From NCBI RefSeq assembly GCF_000559025.1, contig NZ_JAAN01000012.1:86228-150227 (forward strand): a stretch of 64,000 nucleotides of DNA, given 5' to 3'. Positions within the stretch are counted from its first letter, which is position 1. Every line of letters begins with the position of its first letter. A program made the position numbers and the translations under genes. The notes below the pieces were generated by a model that worked only from the letters and a program-made list of their open reading frames with translations, did not search any database and was not told the origin of the DNA. The DNA comes from Luteimonas huabeiensis HB2. GTDB taxonomy: Bacteria > Pseudomonadota > Gammaproteobacteria > Xanthomonadales > Xanthomonadaceae. Of this stretch, positions 16,290-27,682 are shown in pieces.

Positions 16290-17822
16290 TCAGCTGTCGA
16301 TCGTACAGCTGTAGGTGTACTGGAATTCCGGAGTCTTGATGCCGCTGGCATCGGTCAGCCAGGCGACATAAGTGAAATTCCCCGTATGCGTGGCGCCGGT
16401 CCCACACGCGAAGGTGCGCGTGATCGGCGAATCCTGTTCTGCGCTGTACGTCGCAGTGGCAGATCCGCAGCTCCACCCCTGCGAACAGCTCACATTGCGG
16501 GTGCGCAGAGTCACCGGAAAGCGTGGGTTGCCCTCGAAGTGGACCACCATGTCCATCGGCGTGCCGGCAGGGGCGCTGAAGCTCGGGATCTCGGTGATGC
16601 GGAAGTCGGTGCAGGCATTGCCTGCATGGTGATCGCTGATGCCGCGCTCGATGCCTTTCACTGCCGCGTTGCGGAAGGCTGTCTGCTGCAGCGCTCTGGC
16701 GTCGTCAGCGTTGGTATGGAAGCCCAGTTCGATGATCGCCGATGGCATTGTTGCGAGGCGATTCTCTGCGTAGTTTCCCGGCTCGGGAGTTTCGACTACC
16801 TCCCAATTTTCGTAGGCGGCAACGCTTCGTATCGCTTGCTTCATGCTGCATAGAATCTGTTTCGCGAATGCGGCGTCGGCTGTTCGACCTGTTTGATAGT
16901 AGCCGCGAGTGCCGCGGACATCGGCACCCCCAGGCCCATCGGCAGCATTGGTGTGCAGATGGATGGCGTAGTCAGCGCCGACGTGGTTGGCGTATAGCGG
17001 ACGACTCCGCATGTCCTCATCTTCTTCTCGGGTGGCGTGCGTAGCGTTGGGTAGGGAATGCCAGATGCCATTTTCCTCTGGCAGGATGGACTCCAAATAG
17101 TAGCGAGCGGCGATCCGCCACCATTGTTCTCCAGTGGGGGCATGGATATGGGTCTCGTTGGTGCGTGCTTTGTGAACCGTCGCGCCTCGGCTCGTCAGTT
17201 GTGTGGCCAGATCGCGAGCAAAATAGGGTGTGACGAAGTCTTCCCTCATGCCGTTGATAAATGGGCGTTGCGCGGTCCAGTCATTTTGTGCGTAATTGAA
17301 GTACAGGCCATGACTGCCGGCTATTGCCACTTTTGGTGGTGTGGATTTTTGTGGGTCGGTCTCTTGTGTTTGATGTTTTGGTGGCGGCACTGGATCTGGC
17401 AATATCTCAAATATATCCTTGTCGCCGTAACGAAATTCCGCTCCGTCCACTGCAATTATATTTCTCAGTAGTTCGAGAGCTATGAGGGAGATCTGTCGTT
17501 GCTGATATTCAAGTTCCGATCCGGTGTGTGTTGGGATCGCCCTCGTTCCGAGTTCGATAACAACGGTTCGTCGCTCTGGAATCAGTCGGGTTCTGATATC
17601 GAAGCCGGTTTGACCCTCTATGAGCTGTAGCCCTGCGGCAGCTTCGGTCAGTTCATCATCGAGCATTCTTTCGATGCGTTCGCGATCGATACTGCTGAGT
17701 TCTTCGATCGGTGTGCCTCGGGTGTTGAGGTCTCCGCTCTGGGCGGCGATGGGCGGCGCGAAGGCCAGACACAGCAGAATGCCAAGGCCAGCGGGCCAGG
17801 TGGAGGATCGAATGATACGCAT
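16290..17822 (-). CDS. Secreted N-acetylmuramoyl-L-alanine amidase (Amidase_3 type), atypical
   Basis: A 510-residue exported protein with a signal peptide ending near IAAQ. After a roughly 130-residue N-terminal region of unknown type and a Pro-rich linker comes an Amidase_3-like domain (about 163-400). Likely zinc ligands are His171 (AGSHGLY), Glu194 (GMREDF) and His290 (IHLHTNA), with Glu365 in IIELGFHTN as the catalytic acid. This should cut the amide bond between muramic acid and the stem peptide. A long insert separates the second and third ligands. The last 100 residues look like a small beta domain with paired cysteines (CSQGWSCG, YSCT). Codon use is lower in GC than the neighbours, and no partner gene is linked, so acquisition by transfer is plausible. 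Confidence 0.82.
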   Translation of the reverse strand: MRIIRSSTWPAGLGILLCLAFAPPIAAQSGDLNTRGTPIEELSSIDRERIERMLDDELTEAAAGLQLIEGQTGFDIRTRLIPERRTVVIELGTRAIPTHTGSELEYQQRQISLIALELLRNIIAVDGAEFRYGDKDIFEILPDPVPPPKHQTQETDPQKSTPPKVAIAGSHGLYFNYAQNDWTAQRPFINGMREDFVTPYFARDLATQLTSRGATVHKARTNETHIHAPTGEQWWRIAARYYLESILPEENGIWHSLPNATHATREEDEDMRSRPLYANHVGADYAIHLHTNAADGPGGADVRGTRGYYQTGRTADAAFAKQILCSMKQAIRSVAAYENWEVVETPEPGNYAENRLATMPSAIIELGFHTNADDARALQQTAFRNAAVKGIERGISDHHAGNACTDFRITEIPSFSAPAGTPMDMVVHFEGNPRFPVTLRTRNVSCSQGWSCGSATATYSAEQDSPITRTFACGTGATHTGNFTYVAWLTDASGIKTPEFQYTYSCTIDS

Positions 17823-18034
17823 GGCGACTCCTTGTCGTGCGTCGGTTGAAGGCGGCGAGGCTGGCGCCGCTTGTGCGTCCTAGATGCAGATTCGAAACGG
17901 GTGAAGTTTCCCGAGGATTTCGTGATCGTGTCTTTCGAACACGCGCAGAAGTCCCGACGACATGTTAGGCATGGCTCGTTTAGATTTACAATGCGGCGTC
18001 GCCAGCTCCAGCGTTTCGATAGTGTGACGTGCTG

Positions 18035-19321
18035 CTAGGGTCGGTCGTGCGGCGCCGAGGCAGGGGTTGCAAGGGTTCGGGCGCTCGCGTCCGCCGCCTC
18101 GTGTGGCTCGCCGATCAGGTCCAGCGAGGCGTGCGAGGTGCGCAGCATCGGCAGGAAGTGCGGTGCGTCGGGGCGCTGGCGGCGGAACGCGCGGTAGCGG
18201 TGCGCGGCGTAGGCGGCGAGCGCGCCGAGCAGCAGGGCGAACCAGCCGAACAGCGCTTCCGGGCCGACCGCCGACATCAGCGCGCCGGCCGCCAGCGGGC
18301 CCAGCGCCGAGCCCAGGCCGGTCAGCAGCAGCGCGCTGCCGCTGGCGGCCAGCAGGTCTTCCGGCGGCAGGTGGTCGACCAGGTGGGCGACGACGATCGG
18401 GTAGATCGCGAAGGCCATGCCGCCGTAGACGAACGCCAGCGCGAGCTGGGCGCCGCGGTGGCCGCTGGCCAGCGGCGAGAGCAGGGCGGCGACGGCGGCC
18501 ACCAGGCACACGATCGCCAGCACGAGGCGGCGGTCGCGGCGGTCGGACAGGCGCCCGATCGGCCACTGCAGCAGCGCGCCGCCGAGGATCGCCGCGCTCA
18601 TCGTGGTGCCGACCGCCGCCGCGTCCAGGCCGCGCCCGGTGAGGTAGGCCGGCATCAGGCCCCAGAACGCGCCCATCGCCAGGCCCGACAGCAGCGCACC
18701 GGCACCCGACGTGGGCGCGGCGGCGAACAGGCGCCGCAGTTGCAGGCGCGGCGCGGGCGGCAGCTGCGGCTGCGACTGCCGCGTCAGCAGCACCGGCAGG
18801 CTCGCCGACGAGATCAGCAGCGCCACCAGCACGAAGGCGAAGAACGCGTGCTGGCCTTCCAGCCGCAGCAACTGCTGCGCCAGGGTCAGCGCGCCGAGGT
18901 TGACCACCATGTAGGTCGCGAACACCTGGCCGCGGTGGGCCGGATCGGCCTGCGCGTTGAGCCAGCTCTCGATCACCGTGTACATGCCCACCAGGGCCAG
19001 GCCCAGCAGCAGCCGCGCCAGCAGCCACAGCCAGGCGCCATCGCCCAGCGTGTGCAGCAGCACGGTGCAGGTGCAGCAGGCGCTGTAGAACGCGAAGGCG
19101 CGGATGTGGCCGATGCGGCGGATCAGCGGCGGCGCGAGGAAGGTGCCGGCGAAGAAGCCGACGAAGTAGGCGGAAGTGAGCGCGCCGACCAGGCCGGAGG
19201 CATAGCCGAGCGCGCTCGCGCGCACCGAGACCAGCGTGTTCACCAGGCCGCTGCCGAGCAGCAGCAGGCCGACGCCGCACAGCAGCGAGAGGATGGGGCG
19301 CAGATAGACCGGCATGCGCAC
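18035..19321 (-). CDS. MFS transporter
   Basis: A 428-residue major facilitator protein with about 12 membrane segments and a central cytoplasmic loop rich in Pro and Arg. The loop-2 style motif appears as FLAPPLIRRIGHIRAF, and its second-half counterpart as LQWPIGRLSDRRDRR. The overall pattern resembles the YcaD-like group of small MFS carriers, whose substrates are mostly unknown. A hydrophilic tail of about 50 residues ends the protein. The 212-base gap between it and the amidase gene contains an AT-richer patch near 17940-18010 but no gene I can support. Confidence 0.88.
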   Translation of the reverse strand: MRMPVYLRPILSLLCGVGLLLLGSGLVNTLVSVRASALGYASGLVGALTSAYFVGFFAGTFLAPPLIRRIGHIRAFAFYSACCTCTVLLHTLGDGAWLWLLARLLLGLALVGMYTVIESWLNAQADPAHRGQVFATYMVVNLGALTLAQQLLRLEGQHAFFAFVLVALLISSASLPVLLTRQSQPQLPPAPRLQLRRLFAAAPTSGAGALLSGLAMGAFWGLMPAYLTGRGLDAAAVGTTMSAAILGGALLQWPIGRLSDRRDRRLVLAIVCLVAAVAALLSPLASGHRGAQLALAFVYGGMAFAIYPIVVAHLVDHLPPEDLLAASGSALLLTGLGSALGPLAAGALMSAVGPEALFGWFALLLGALAAYAAHRYRAFRRQRPDAPHFLPMLRTSHASLDLIGEPHEAADASARTLATPASAPHDRP

Positions 19322-19489
19322 AGCCTAAGGTCTGGCGCGCAGGACGGCGTTGGCGCGCGGTGAAAACGCGATGCGCGTCGCGCCGGAAGGCGCGCCAGGC
19401 GACATGCGCTTCATCGCGCGTCTGCTGCAATCGCTCCACGACACCGCGCGGCGGTCGGCCGCGCGCCCGGAACCGGTAGAGGCATCTCC

Positions 19490-20401
19490 ATGCGCGTTCT
19501 CATCAGCGGAGGCAGCGGCTTCCTCGGCCGTGCGCTCAGCCAGGCGCTGTCGGCGCGCGGCGATACGCCGGTCTGGCTGTCGCGCGCGCCGGCCTCGGCG
19601 CAGGCGCCGGCCGGTGCGGCGGTGCTGGGCTACGACGCGCTGGGGCCGGACCTGGCGTTCGACGCGGTGGTCAATCTCGCCGGTGCCGGGATCGCCGAAC
19701 GGCGCTGGAGCGATGCGCGCAAGCAGGCGTTGTTCGACAGTCGCCTGCTGCCCACGCGCGCGCTGGTGGCCTGGATGCGCCGCGCCCGAACCAGGCCGCG
19801 GGTGTTGCTGAGCGGTTCGGCGGTGGGCTGGTACGGGCGCTGGCCGCCCGGGGCGCCGGCCCTGGACGAGCGCAGCGGCGCGCACGACGAGTTCGTGCAC
19901 GCGCTCTGCGCGCATTGGGAGCGCACGGCGCTGGAGGCGGTCGCGCTCGGGGTACCGGTGGCGCTGTTGCGCACCGGCGTGGTGCTGCATCCGGACGGCG
20001 GCATGCTGAAGCGCCTGTTGCCACTGTTCCGGCACGGGCTCGGCGCCCGCCTCGGCGACGGCCGCCAGGTGCTCAGCTGGATATCGCGCGACGACTGGGT
20101 GGGGGCGGTGCTGGCGCTGCTGGACCAGCACGCCGCGCGCGCGCCCGCGGCGATGGTCGGGCCGGTGAACCTGTGCGCGCCGGAGGCGGTGTCCAATGCC
20201 GAGTTCACCCGTGTGCTGGCCGCGGCGGTCGGGCGTCGGGCACGGCTGCGGCTGCCGGCGGCCGGGCTGCGCCTGGCGCTCGGCGAGATGTCCACGCTGC
20301 TGCTGGACGGCCAGCGCGTGGTCCCGGCGCGGCTGCTGGCGGCCGGGCACCGCTTCCGCCACCCCGAGCTGGATGCGCTGCTGCCGCCCGCGCGCGCATA
20401 G
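19490..20401 (+). CDS. TIGR01777 (YfcH-like) NAD-dependent epimerase
   Basis: A 303-residue short-chain dehydrogenase-like protein of the TIGR01777 group. The N-terminal nucleotide-binding motif is ISGGSGFLGRAL, followed by VVNLAGAGIAERRW, the typical PRVLLSGSAVGWYG segment and a RTGVVLHPDGGML stretch. It keeps the C-terminal DUF1731-like end (LRLALGEMSTLLLDGQRVVP) and QHRF-type ending, here AAGHRFRHPELDALL. The family binds NAD(P), but its reaction is not established. It stands alone, convergent with the sirtuin gene. Confidence 0.92.
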   Translation: MRVLISGGSGFLGRALSQALSARGDTPVWLSRAPASAQAPAGAAVLGYDALGPDLAFDAVVNLAGAGIAERRWSDARKQALFDSRLLPTRALVAWMRRARTRPRVLLSGSAVGWYGRWPPGAPALDERSGAHDEFVHALCAHWERTALEAVALGVPVALLRTGVVLHPDGGMLKRLLPLFRHGLGARLGDGRQVLSWISRDDWVGAVLALLDQHAARAPAAMVGPVNLCAPEAVSNAEFTRVLAAAVGRRARLRLPAAGLRLALGEMSTLLLDGQRVVPARLLAAGHRFRHPELDALLPPARA

Positions 20402-20451
20402 GCGCGCATCGCGACCGGCGCGGCGGCGGAAGAGGTCTGCGGGGCAGGTCG

Positions 20452-21201
20452 CTACGGCGCGAGCAGCGCCGCCGGGTCGCGCTCGCCGGCGTCGAGCCGG
20501 GCCGCCAGCCGCTGCACGCCCTCGGCGGCCCGGCAGCGCCAGGATGCGCTCGCCAAGGCGGTGAGCGGCGTCGGCGAGGGGTTAATCTCCAGCACCGCGG
20601 CGCCGGCCGCGGCCGCGATCGCGGGCAGGGACGCGGCCGGATGCACCAGCCCGGAGCTGCCGATCGCCAGCACCAGCTCCGCCTCGCGTACCGCCGCCAG
20701 CGCCGCTTCCCAGGCCGCGGCGGGCAAGGCCTCGCCGAACCAGACCACGCCGGGCCGGACCAGCGCGCCGCAGTAGGCGCACGCCGGCGGCGGCACGCGG
20801 CCCTCGGCGTCGGGCGAGGCCGGCAGCCGCAGCGGCTCCGGCGTCGCCGGCCGCGCGCAGCGGCTGCAGCGCGAGGCGAACAGCGCGCCGTGCAGGTGCA
20901 CGACCTCCGGCGAGCCGGCCCGCTCGTGCAGGTCGTCGACGTTCTGGGTGATCACCCGCAGCCCATGCGTGCGCGCGATCCTGGCCAGGCCCGCATGGCC
21001 GGCATGCGGGCGCGCGGCGGCCACGCCGGCCGCGCGATCGCGATACCAGCCCCAGACCCGCGCGGGATCGGCGGCGAACGCCTCGGGCGTGGCCAGCGCC
21101 TGCGGGTCGAAGCGCGCCCACAGCCCGGTCTGCGCGTCGCGGAAGGTCGGCACGCCGCTCTCGGCCGACATGCCGGCGCCGGTGAGCGCGACGATGCGCA
21201 T
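20452..21201 (-). CDS. SIR2-family NAD-dependent protein deacylase, class III (CobB/SIRT5-like)
   Basis: A 249-residue sirtuin that removes acyl groups from lysines using NAD. It has GAGMSAESGVPTFRD at the start, TQNVDDLHERAG, and the catalytic His104 in HLHGALF. Four zinc cysteines are at 112, 115, 141 and 144. Tyr53 and Arg56 (GWYRDR) form the YxxR pair that marks class III sirtuins able to remove succinyl or malonyl groups, so desuccinylase activity is likely. The ATG lies just five bases after the antiporter stop codon on the same strand, so the two are probably co-transcribed. Confidence 0.93.
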   Translation of the reverse strand: MRIVALTGAGMSAESGVPTFRDAQTGLWARFDPQALATPEAFAADPARVWGWYRDRAAGVAAARPHAGHAGLARIARTHGLRVITQNVDDLHERAGSPEVVHLHGALFASRCSRCARPATPEPLRLPASPDAEGRVPPPACAYCGALVRPGVVWFGEALPAAAWEAALAAVREAELVLAIGSSGLVHPAASLPAIAAAAGAAVLEINPSPTPLTALASASWRCRAAEGVQRLAARLDAGERDPAALLAP

Positions 21202-21206
21202 GGCCG

Positions 21207-22925
21207 CTATGCGGCGGTGGCCGCGCCGACGGCCGGCGGCGGTTCCCGGGTCGGCCGGAACGGCGGCGTGGACATGACCATCTCGGCCAGCGAGTAGGCC
21301 AGCTCGCGCTCGGCGAGCACCGCGCCATCGGCGCCGTGATCGAGCAGGTGGCGGACCTCGCTGTCGCTGTGCGCGCGCGCCAGCACGGTGATCGCGGGGT
21401 TGATCGCCTTCATCCGCTCGATCGCCTCGCCGGCCTCGAACGCCTGCGGGATGGCCATGATCGCCAGCGCCGCGCGTTCGGGCGCGGCATCGCGCATCAC
21501 CGGCTCGGAGGCGACGTTGCCGCGGACCACGAGGAAGCCGCGCTCGCGCGCCTTGCGCACCAGCTCGCTGTCGTCCTCGATGACGACCAGCGGCACGTCG
21601 CGCTGCTGCAGCAGTTCGGCCAGCTGCCGGCCGACGCGCCCGTAGCCGACCAGGATGGCGTGGCCGCTCAGGTCCTCCGGGATGGCCTGGATGGGCTCCG
21701 GCGCTTCCGGGGCGGCGGCGGCCGACGCCGCTGCCCGTCGCGCCTGCCAGCGGTCGAGCAGGCCGAAGATCAGCGGGTTGGCCATGATCGAGATCAGCGC
21801 GCCGGCGAGCACCAGCGAGCGGCCGTCGGGCGGCAGGATGTCCAGCGCCACGCCGAGCCCGGCGATGATGAAGGCGAACTCGCCGATCTGCGCCAGGCTG
21901 GCGGAGATCGTCAGCGCGGTGCTGGCCGGATGCTTGAACGCGCGCACGATCAGGAACGCGGCGGCCGACTTGCCGAAGATGATGATCAGCGCGGTCGCCA
22001 GCACCTGCCAGGGGTGCAGCAGCAGGATGTGCGGGTCGAACAGCATGCCCACCGAGACGAAGAACAGCACCGCGAACGCGTCGCGCAGCGGCAGCGAGTC
22101 GTTGGCGGCCTTGTGGCTGAGCTCCGATTCGTTGAGCAGCATGCCGGCGAAGAACGCGCCGAGCGCGAACGAGACGCTGAAGATCGCCGCCGAGCCGAAC
22201 GCCACGCCCAGCGCGATCGCCAGCACCGACAGCGTGAACAGCTCGCGCGAGCCGGTGCCGGCGATGCGCTCGAGGATCCACGGGATCACCCGCCGCCCGA
22301 TCAGCAGCATCACCGCGACGAACATCGCGACCTTGAGCAGGGTCCAGCCCACGCTCAGCAGCACCGAGCCGACCGTGGTCTGCTCGCCGCCGGTGCTGTG
22401 CACCACGTCGGCCAGGACCGGCATCAGCACCAGGGCGATGACGCAGGCGAGATCCTCGACGATCAGCCAGCCGACCGCGATCTTGCCGCGCGTGGTGTCG
22501 AGCAGGCGGCGCTCCTCCATCGCCCGCAGCAGCACCACCGTGCTGGCGGTCGCCAGCGAGAAGCCGAACACGATGCCCTGCACCGTCGTCCAGCCCATCA
22601 GCGCCGCCAGCCCCCAGCCCAGCAGGGTGGCCACCGCGATCTGGGTCAGCGCGCCCGGGATCGCGATCGACTTCACGTCGAGCAGATCCTTGAGCGAGAA
22701 GTGCAGGCCGACGCCGAACATCAGCAGCATCACGCCGATCTCGGCGAGCTGGTCGGCCAGCGCCTGGTCGGCGACGAAGCCCGGGGTGAACGGGCCGACG
22801 AGGATGCCGGCGAGCAGGTAGCCGACCAGCGGCGAGAGCCGCAGGCGGTTGGCGAGCGCGCCGAAGACGAACGCCATCCCGAGGCCGACGGCGACGATGT
22901 TGATCAGGTCGGTGTTGTGCGGCAT
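21207..22925 (-). CDS. ybaL: YbaL-type (Kef-like) cation:proton antiporter with TrkA-N domain
   Basis: A 572-residue CPA2 antiporter. About 12 membrane segments fill residues 1-400, beginning with DLINIVAVGLGMAFVFGALA and including LSPLVGYLLAGILVGP. The C-terminal half is a cytosolic TrkA-N domain with the nucleotide-binding motif ILVGYGRVGRQLAELL. The layout and length match E. coli YbaL, thought to export potassium in exchange for protons. The start at 22925 gives the family N-terminus (MPHNTDLI); an upstream extension of 19 codons is not supported. The sirtuin gene follows closely. Confidence 0.93.
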   Translation of the reverse strand: MPHNTDLINIVAVGLGMAFVFGALANRLRLSPLVGYLLAGILVGPFTPGFVADQALADQLAEIGVMLLMFGVGLHFSLKDLLDVKSIAIPGALTQIAVATLLGWGLAALMGWTTVQGIVFGFSLATASTVVLLRAMEERRLLDTTRGKIAVGWLIVEDLACVIALVLMPVLADVVHSTGGEQTTVGSVLLSVGWTLLKVAMFVAVMLLIGRRVIPWILERIAGTGSRELFTLSVLAIALGVAFGSAAIFSVSFALGAFFAGMLLNESELSHKAANDSLPLRDAFAVLFFVSVGMLFDPHILLLHPWQVLATALIIIFGKSAAAFLIVRAFKHPASTALTISASLAQIGEFAFIIAGLGVALDILPPDGRSLVLAGALISIMANPLIFGLLDRWQARRAAASAAAAPEAPEPIQAIPEDLSGHAILVGYGRVGRQLAELLQQRDVPLVVIEDDSELVRKARERGFLVVRGNVASEPVMRDAAPERAALAIMAIPQAFEAGEAIERMKAINPAITVLARAHSDSEVRHLLDHGADGAVLAERELAYSLAEMVMSTPPFRPTREPPPAVGAATAA

Positions 22926-23026
22926 CGGCGAAGTGTGGGGGACAAGCGTTGCAGTGTCGCCGACCGGTCGGCAGGCAGGCAACCCGCGCGCAGCGGGGCG
23001 GCGCCCCGAACCGGGGCGGGCGTCAC

Positions 23027-23055
23027 GGGCGGCCGGCCCCCCGGCGCGGCCGCCC
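23027..23055 (-). terminator. GC-rich hairpin after receptor gene
   Basis: An 8-bp perfect stem (gggcggcc with ggccgccc) and a 13-base loop lie just past the stop codon of the minus-strand receptor at 23064. No U-tract follows, so it is only a candidate terminator. Confidence 0.4.
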
Positions 23056-23063
23056 GGGCGCGG

Positions 23064-25457
23064 TCACCAGGCGTAGGCGACCTTGGCGTAGACGTAGGCG
23101 CCGCCGAAGCCGAACGGCGACAGGTTGCTGTACGGGAACTGCCCGTTGGTGGAGTTGCCGAACAGGTTCTCGTCCGGGTACTCGTTGAGGAGGTTGTCCG
23201 CGCCGAGGGTGAAGCGCCAGCGATCCAGGTCGAGGGTGGCGGCGGCGTCGAGCAGCCACTTGGCGCCGTAGCGCTGGTCGAGGGAGGCGTCGTTGGGCGT
23301 GGTGCTGACGCTGCCGTAGCGGGTGGCCGCCAGCGACCAGCGCCAGTCGCCCAGCGTCCACAGGCCGGACAGCAGCAGCTTGTTGCGCGGGAAGCCGCGC
23401 TCGATGCGGCCGGCCTCGACGCGGTCGATGCGCTCCAGGTCGACGCCGATGGCCTCCAGCTCCTCCGGATTGGCGGCGATGCGGGTGATCTCGGTCTTGG
23501 TGTGGTTGTAGCCGGCGGTCAGGTCGAGGGTGCCGGCGGCCAGGTCCCAGCGGTAGGTGCCCACCACGTCGATGCCGCGGGTGCGGGTGTCGATGGCGTT
23601 GGTGAAGTAGCGGCCGCCGTTGACGCCGAAGATGCCGCGCGACTCCAGCAGCGTACGCACCGCATCCCCGGTCAGGTTGGACGACAGCGCGATGCGGTCG
23701 TCGACGTCGATCTGGTAGGCGTCGACGGTCACGTACAGGTTGTCGGCCGGCTGCAGCACCAGGCCGAGGCTGTAGGAGCGCGATTCCTCCGGACGCAGCG
23801 GTTCGGCGCCGAAGGCCTGGGCGATCTCGCTGTCGGCGGGGAAGGTGCGGATCTCGAACGGGGTGCTGATGCCGGCCAGGTACACCGTGCTCAGCGTCTG
23901 GAAGTGCTGCTGCGCCAGCGAGGGCGCGCGGAAGCCGCTGGACACCGTGCCGCGCAGCGCCACCGCGTCGCTGAAGGCGTAGCGCGCCGAGAGTTTGCCC
24001 GAGGTCTGGCTGCCGAAATCGTCGTAGTCCTCGTAGCGGACCGCGGCGCCGCCGGAGAAGCGCTCGGTGAGGTCGGCCTCGAGGTCGGCGTAGACGGCAT
24101 AGCTGTCGCGCGCGTAGTGGCCGGCCACCGCGGGCGCGAAGCCGCCGAAGCCCTGCGCGCCGCCCGGCCGGCTCAGGTCGGGCTGGGCGTAGGAGCCGTA
24201 CTCGCCCGGCGACTGGTTCCACTTCTCGTTGCGGTACTCGGCGCCGAAGGCCAGGTTGACCGGGTAGGCCAGGCCCCAGTCGAACTGGCGGCTGAGGTCG
24301 AGGTTGAGGATGTTCTGGGTGGTCTCCAGCGCGCCGTCGTAGAACGCGGTCGGCGAGGTCGGGCCGAGGCTCGCGTTGAGGGTGTTGCGGGTGTAGAACT
24401 CGAGGTGGTTGTAGCCGTAGTTGTAGCTGGCGTCCCAGTTCCAGCCGTTGCCGCTGTGGCCGCGCACGCCGGCGACCAGCGAGCGGTCCTTGGAGATGTT
24501 GTTGATCTCCGGCACGTAGCCGTCGGGATGGATCGAGGGGATGTTCTGGGTGGGGTTGCCGGGCGCGCGGAAGAACGCGAACGAGGTGATGTCGCGGTTG
24601 CTGATCGTGCCGAAGGCGTAGCCGGTCGCGTTGTCGGAGAACGCGTACTCGCCGTTGACGGAAAACGCGCCGAAGTCCACTTCAGGCTCGCCGATGACGA
24701 AGGCCTTCTGGCCCAGCGCCGGCTGGGTGGGGCCCGGGGTGCCCGCGAAGGGGCGGGCGCGGTTGGTGGCATCCTGGGTGCCCGCCTGCGCGGCCAGGCG
24801 CAGGAAGCCGCGTTCCTGGCCCAGCGACAGGCCGGTGTCGGCGGCGAGCTGCGCCTGCGCGCCGTCGCCGGCGGAGTACTGGCCGCCGGACAGTTCGATG
24901 CTGCCGTCCTCGCCGGCGCCCTTGAGCACCACGTTGATCACGCCGGCGATGGCGTCGGAGCCGTACTGCGCCGAGGCGCCGTCGCGCAGCACCTCGACCC
25001 GCTCGATCGCCGAGACCGGGATGGTGTTGAGATCCACCGGCGCCGAGCCGCGGCCGATGGTGCCGTTGAGGTTGAGCAGCGAGGAGGTGTGCCGGCGCTT
25101 GCCGTTGACCAGGACCAGCACCTGGTCCGGCGCCAGCCCGCGCAGCTGCGCCGGGCGGATCGCGCTGGTGCCGTCGGTCAGCGCCGGGCGCGGGAAGTTC
25201 AGCGAGGGCAGCGCGCGCGACAGCGCGGTGGCCAGCTCGGTGGTGCCGGTGGCGCGCAGGTTCTCGGCGCTGATGATGTCGATCGGCGATTGCGACTCGG
25301 CCACCGTGCGGTCGGCCACGCGGGTGCCGGTGACGATCAGGGTGTCGAGGGTGGACGCGCGCTGCGGTTCGTCCTGGCGGCCGGTCGATTGCGCGTGGGC
25401 GGAGGACGCGGCGGCCAGGACCGCGGCGACCGCGAAGGCGAGGGAGGTGCGCTGCAT
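23064..25457 (-). CDS. TonB-dependent outer-membrane receptor
   Basis: A 797-residue receptor with a clean signal peptide (MQRTSLAFAVAAVLAAASSAHA then Q, cleavage near residue 22). The TonB-box region contains DTLIVTGTRVADRT, and the plug has the LRGLAPDQVLVLVNGKRRH signature followed by IERVEVLRDGASAQYGSDAIAG. The barrel ends in the usual aromatic (VAYAW). It has no STN domain. It is a clear paralog of the receptor at 1123-3549, sharing the signature and the general barrel plan. The ligand is unknown. A good promoter sits upstream in an AT-rich patch. Confidence 0.94.
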   Translation of the reverse strand: MQRTSLAFAVAAVLAAASSAHAQSTGRQDEPQRASTLDTLIVTGTRVADRTVAESQSPIDIISAENLRATGTTELATALSRALPSLNFPRPALTDGTSAIRPAQLRGLAPDQVLVLVNGKRRHTSSLLNLNGTIGRGSAPVDLNTIPVSAIERVEVLRDGASAQYGSDAIAGVINVVLKGAGEDGSIELSGGQYSAGDGAQAQLAADTGLSLGQERGFLRLAAQAGTQDATNRARPFAGTPGPTQPALGQKAFVIGEPEVDFGAFSVNGEYAFSDNATGYAFGTISNRDITSFAFFRAPGNPTQNIPSIHPDGYVPEINNISKDRSLVAGVRGHSGNGWNWDASYNYGYNHLEFYTRNTLNASLGPTSPTAFYDGALETTQNILNLDLSRQFDWGLAYPVNLAFGAEYRNEKWNQSPGEYGSYAQPDLSRPGGAQGFGGFAPAVAGHYARDSYAVYADLEADLTERFSGGAAVRYEDYDDFGSQTSGKLSARYAFSDAVALRGTVSSGFRAPSLAQQHFQTLSTVYLAGISTPFEIRTFPADSEIAQAFGAEPLRPEESRSYSLGLVLQPADNLYVTVDAYQIDVDDRIALSSNLTGDAVRTLLESRGIFGVNGGRYFTNAIDTRTRGIDVVGTYRWDLAAGTLDLTAGYNHTKTEITRIAANPEELEAIGVDLERIDRVEAGRIERGFPRNKLLLSGLWTLGDWRWSLAATRYGSVSTTPNDASLDQRYGAKWLLDAAATLDLDRWRFTLGADNLLNEYPDENLFGNSTNGQFPYSNLSPFGFGGAYVYAKVAYAW

Positions 25458-25487
25458 GGCTCGTTCTCGAAGGAATGGCGACGCGCC

Positions 25488-25517
25488 ATTAACAATGTGT
25501 CATTGCATGTGTGTCAA
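25488..25517 (-). promoter_or_regulatory. Promoter of TonB-dependent receptor
   Basis: On the minus strand a perfect -35 TTGACA (25512-25517) is followed after 18 bases by GTTAAT (25488-25493), a fair -10. It lies in an AT-rich island, and the predicted transcript would have a leader of about 25 bases before the ATG. Operator sites are not evident. Confidence 0.6.
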
Positions 25518-25684
25518 TAGTTGCATTCGATTCCTTCCATTCGTTCTGAAAACGGAATTGTTAAGATCGATGGATGTGCCTGCCGCGGACCTCGTCGGCG
25601 CCGTGATGCGCCGGGGTCTCGGTCTTTATCTTCTTCCGCTCGCTGCCGGGCGCGCGCCGGGGGCGCACCCTCTAGAATGTCGCG

Positions 25685-27595
<1,911 letters not shown>

Positions 27596-27682
27596 GGGAC
27601 GGATGGTGCGCGGCACGGTCCCGGCGTCCCGTGTCGCGCCTGCGCATGGCCGGGCTACGGCCGTGCGTGCCGGAGCGGGGCG

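Noticed and set aside
17880..19439. 519-codon minus-strand frame over the MFS gene
   Set aside because: It is a shifted frame of the MFS transporter; the 18035-19321 frame has membrane segments and MFS motifs.
21336..25520. 1394-codon plus-strand frame
   Set aside because: Antisense to ybaL and a receptor, with low-complexity composition and no domain.
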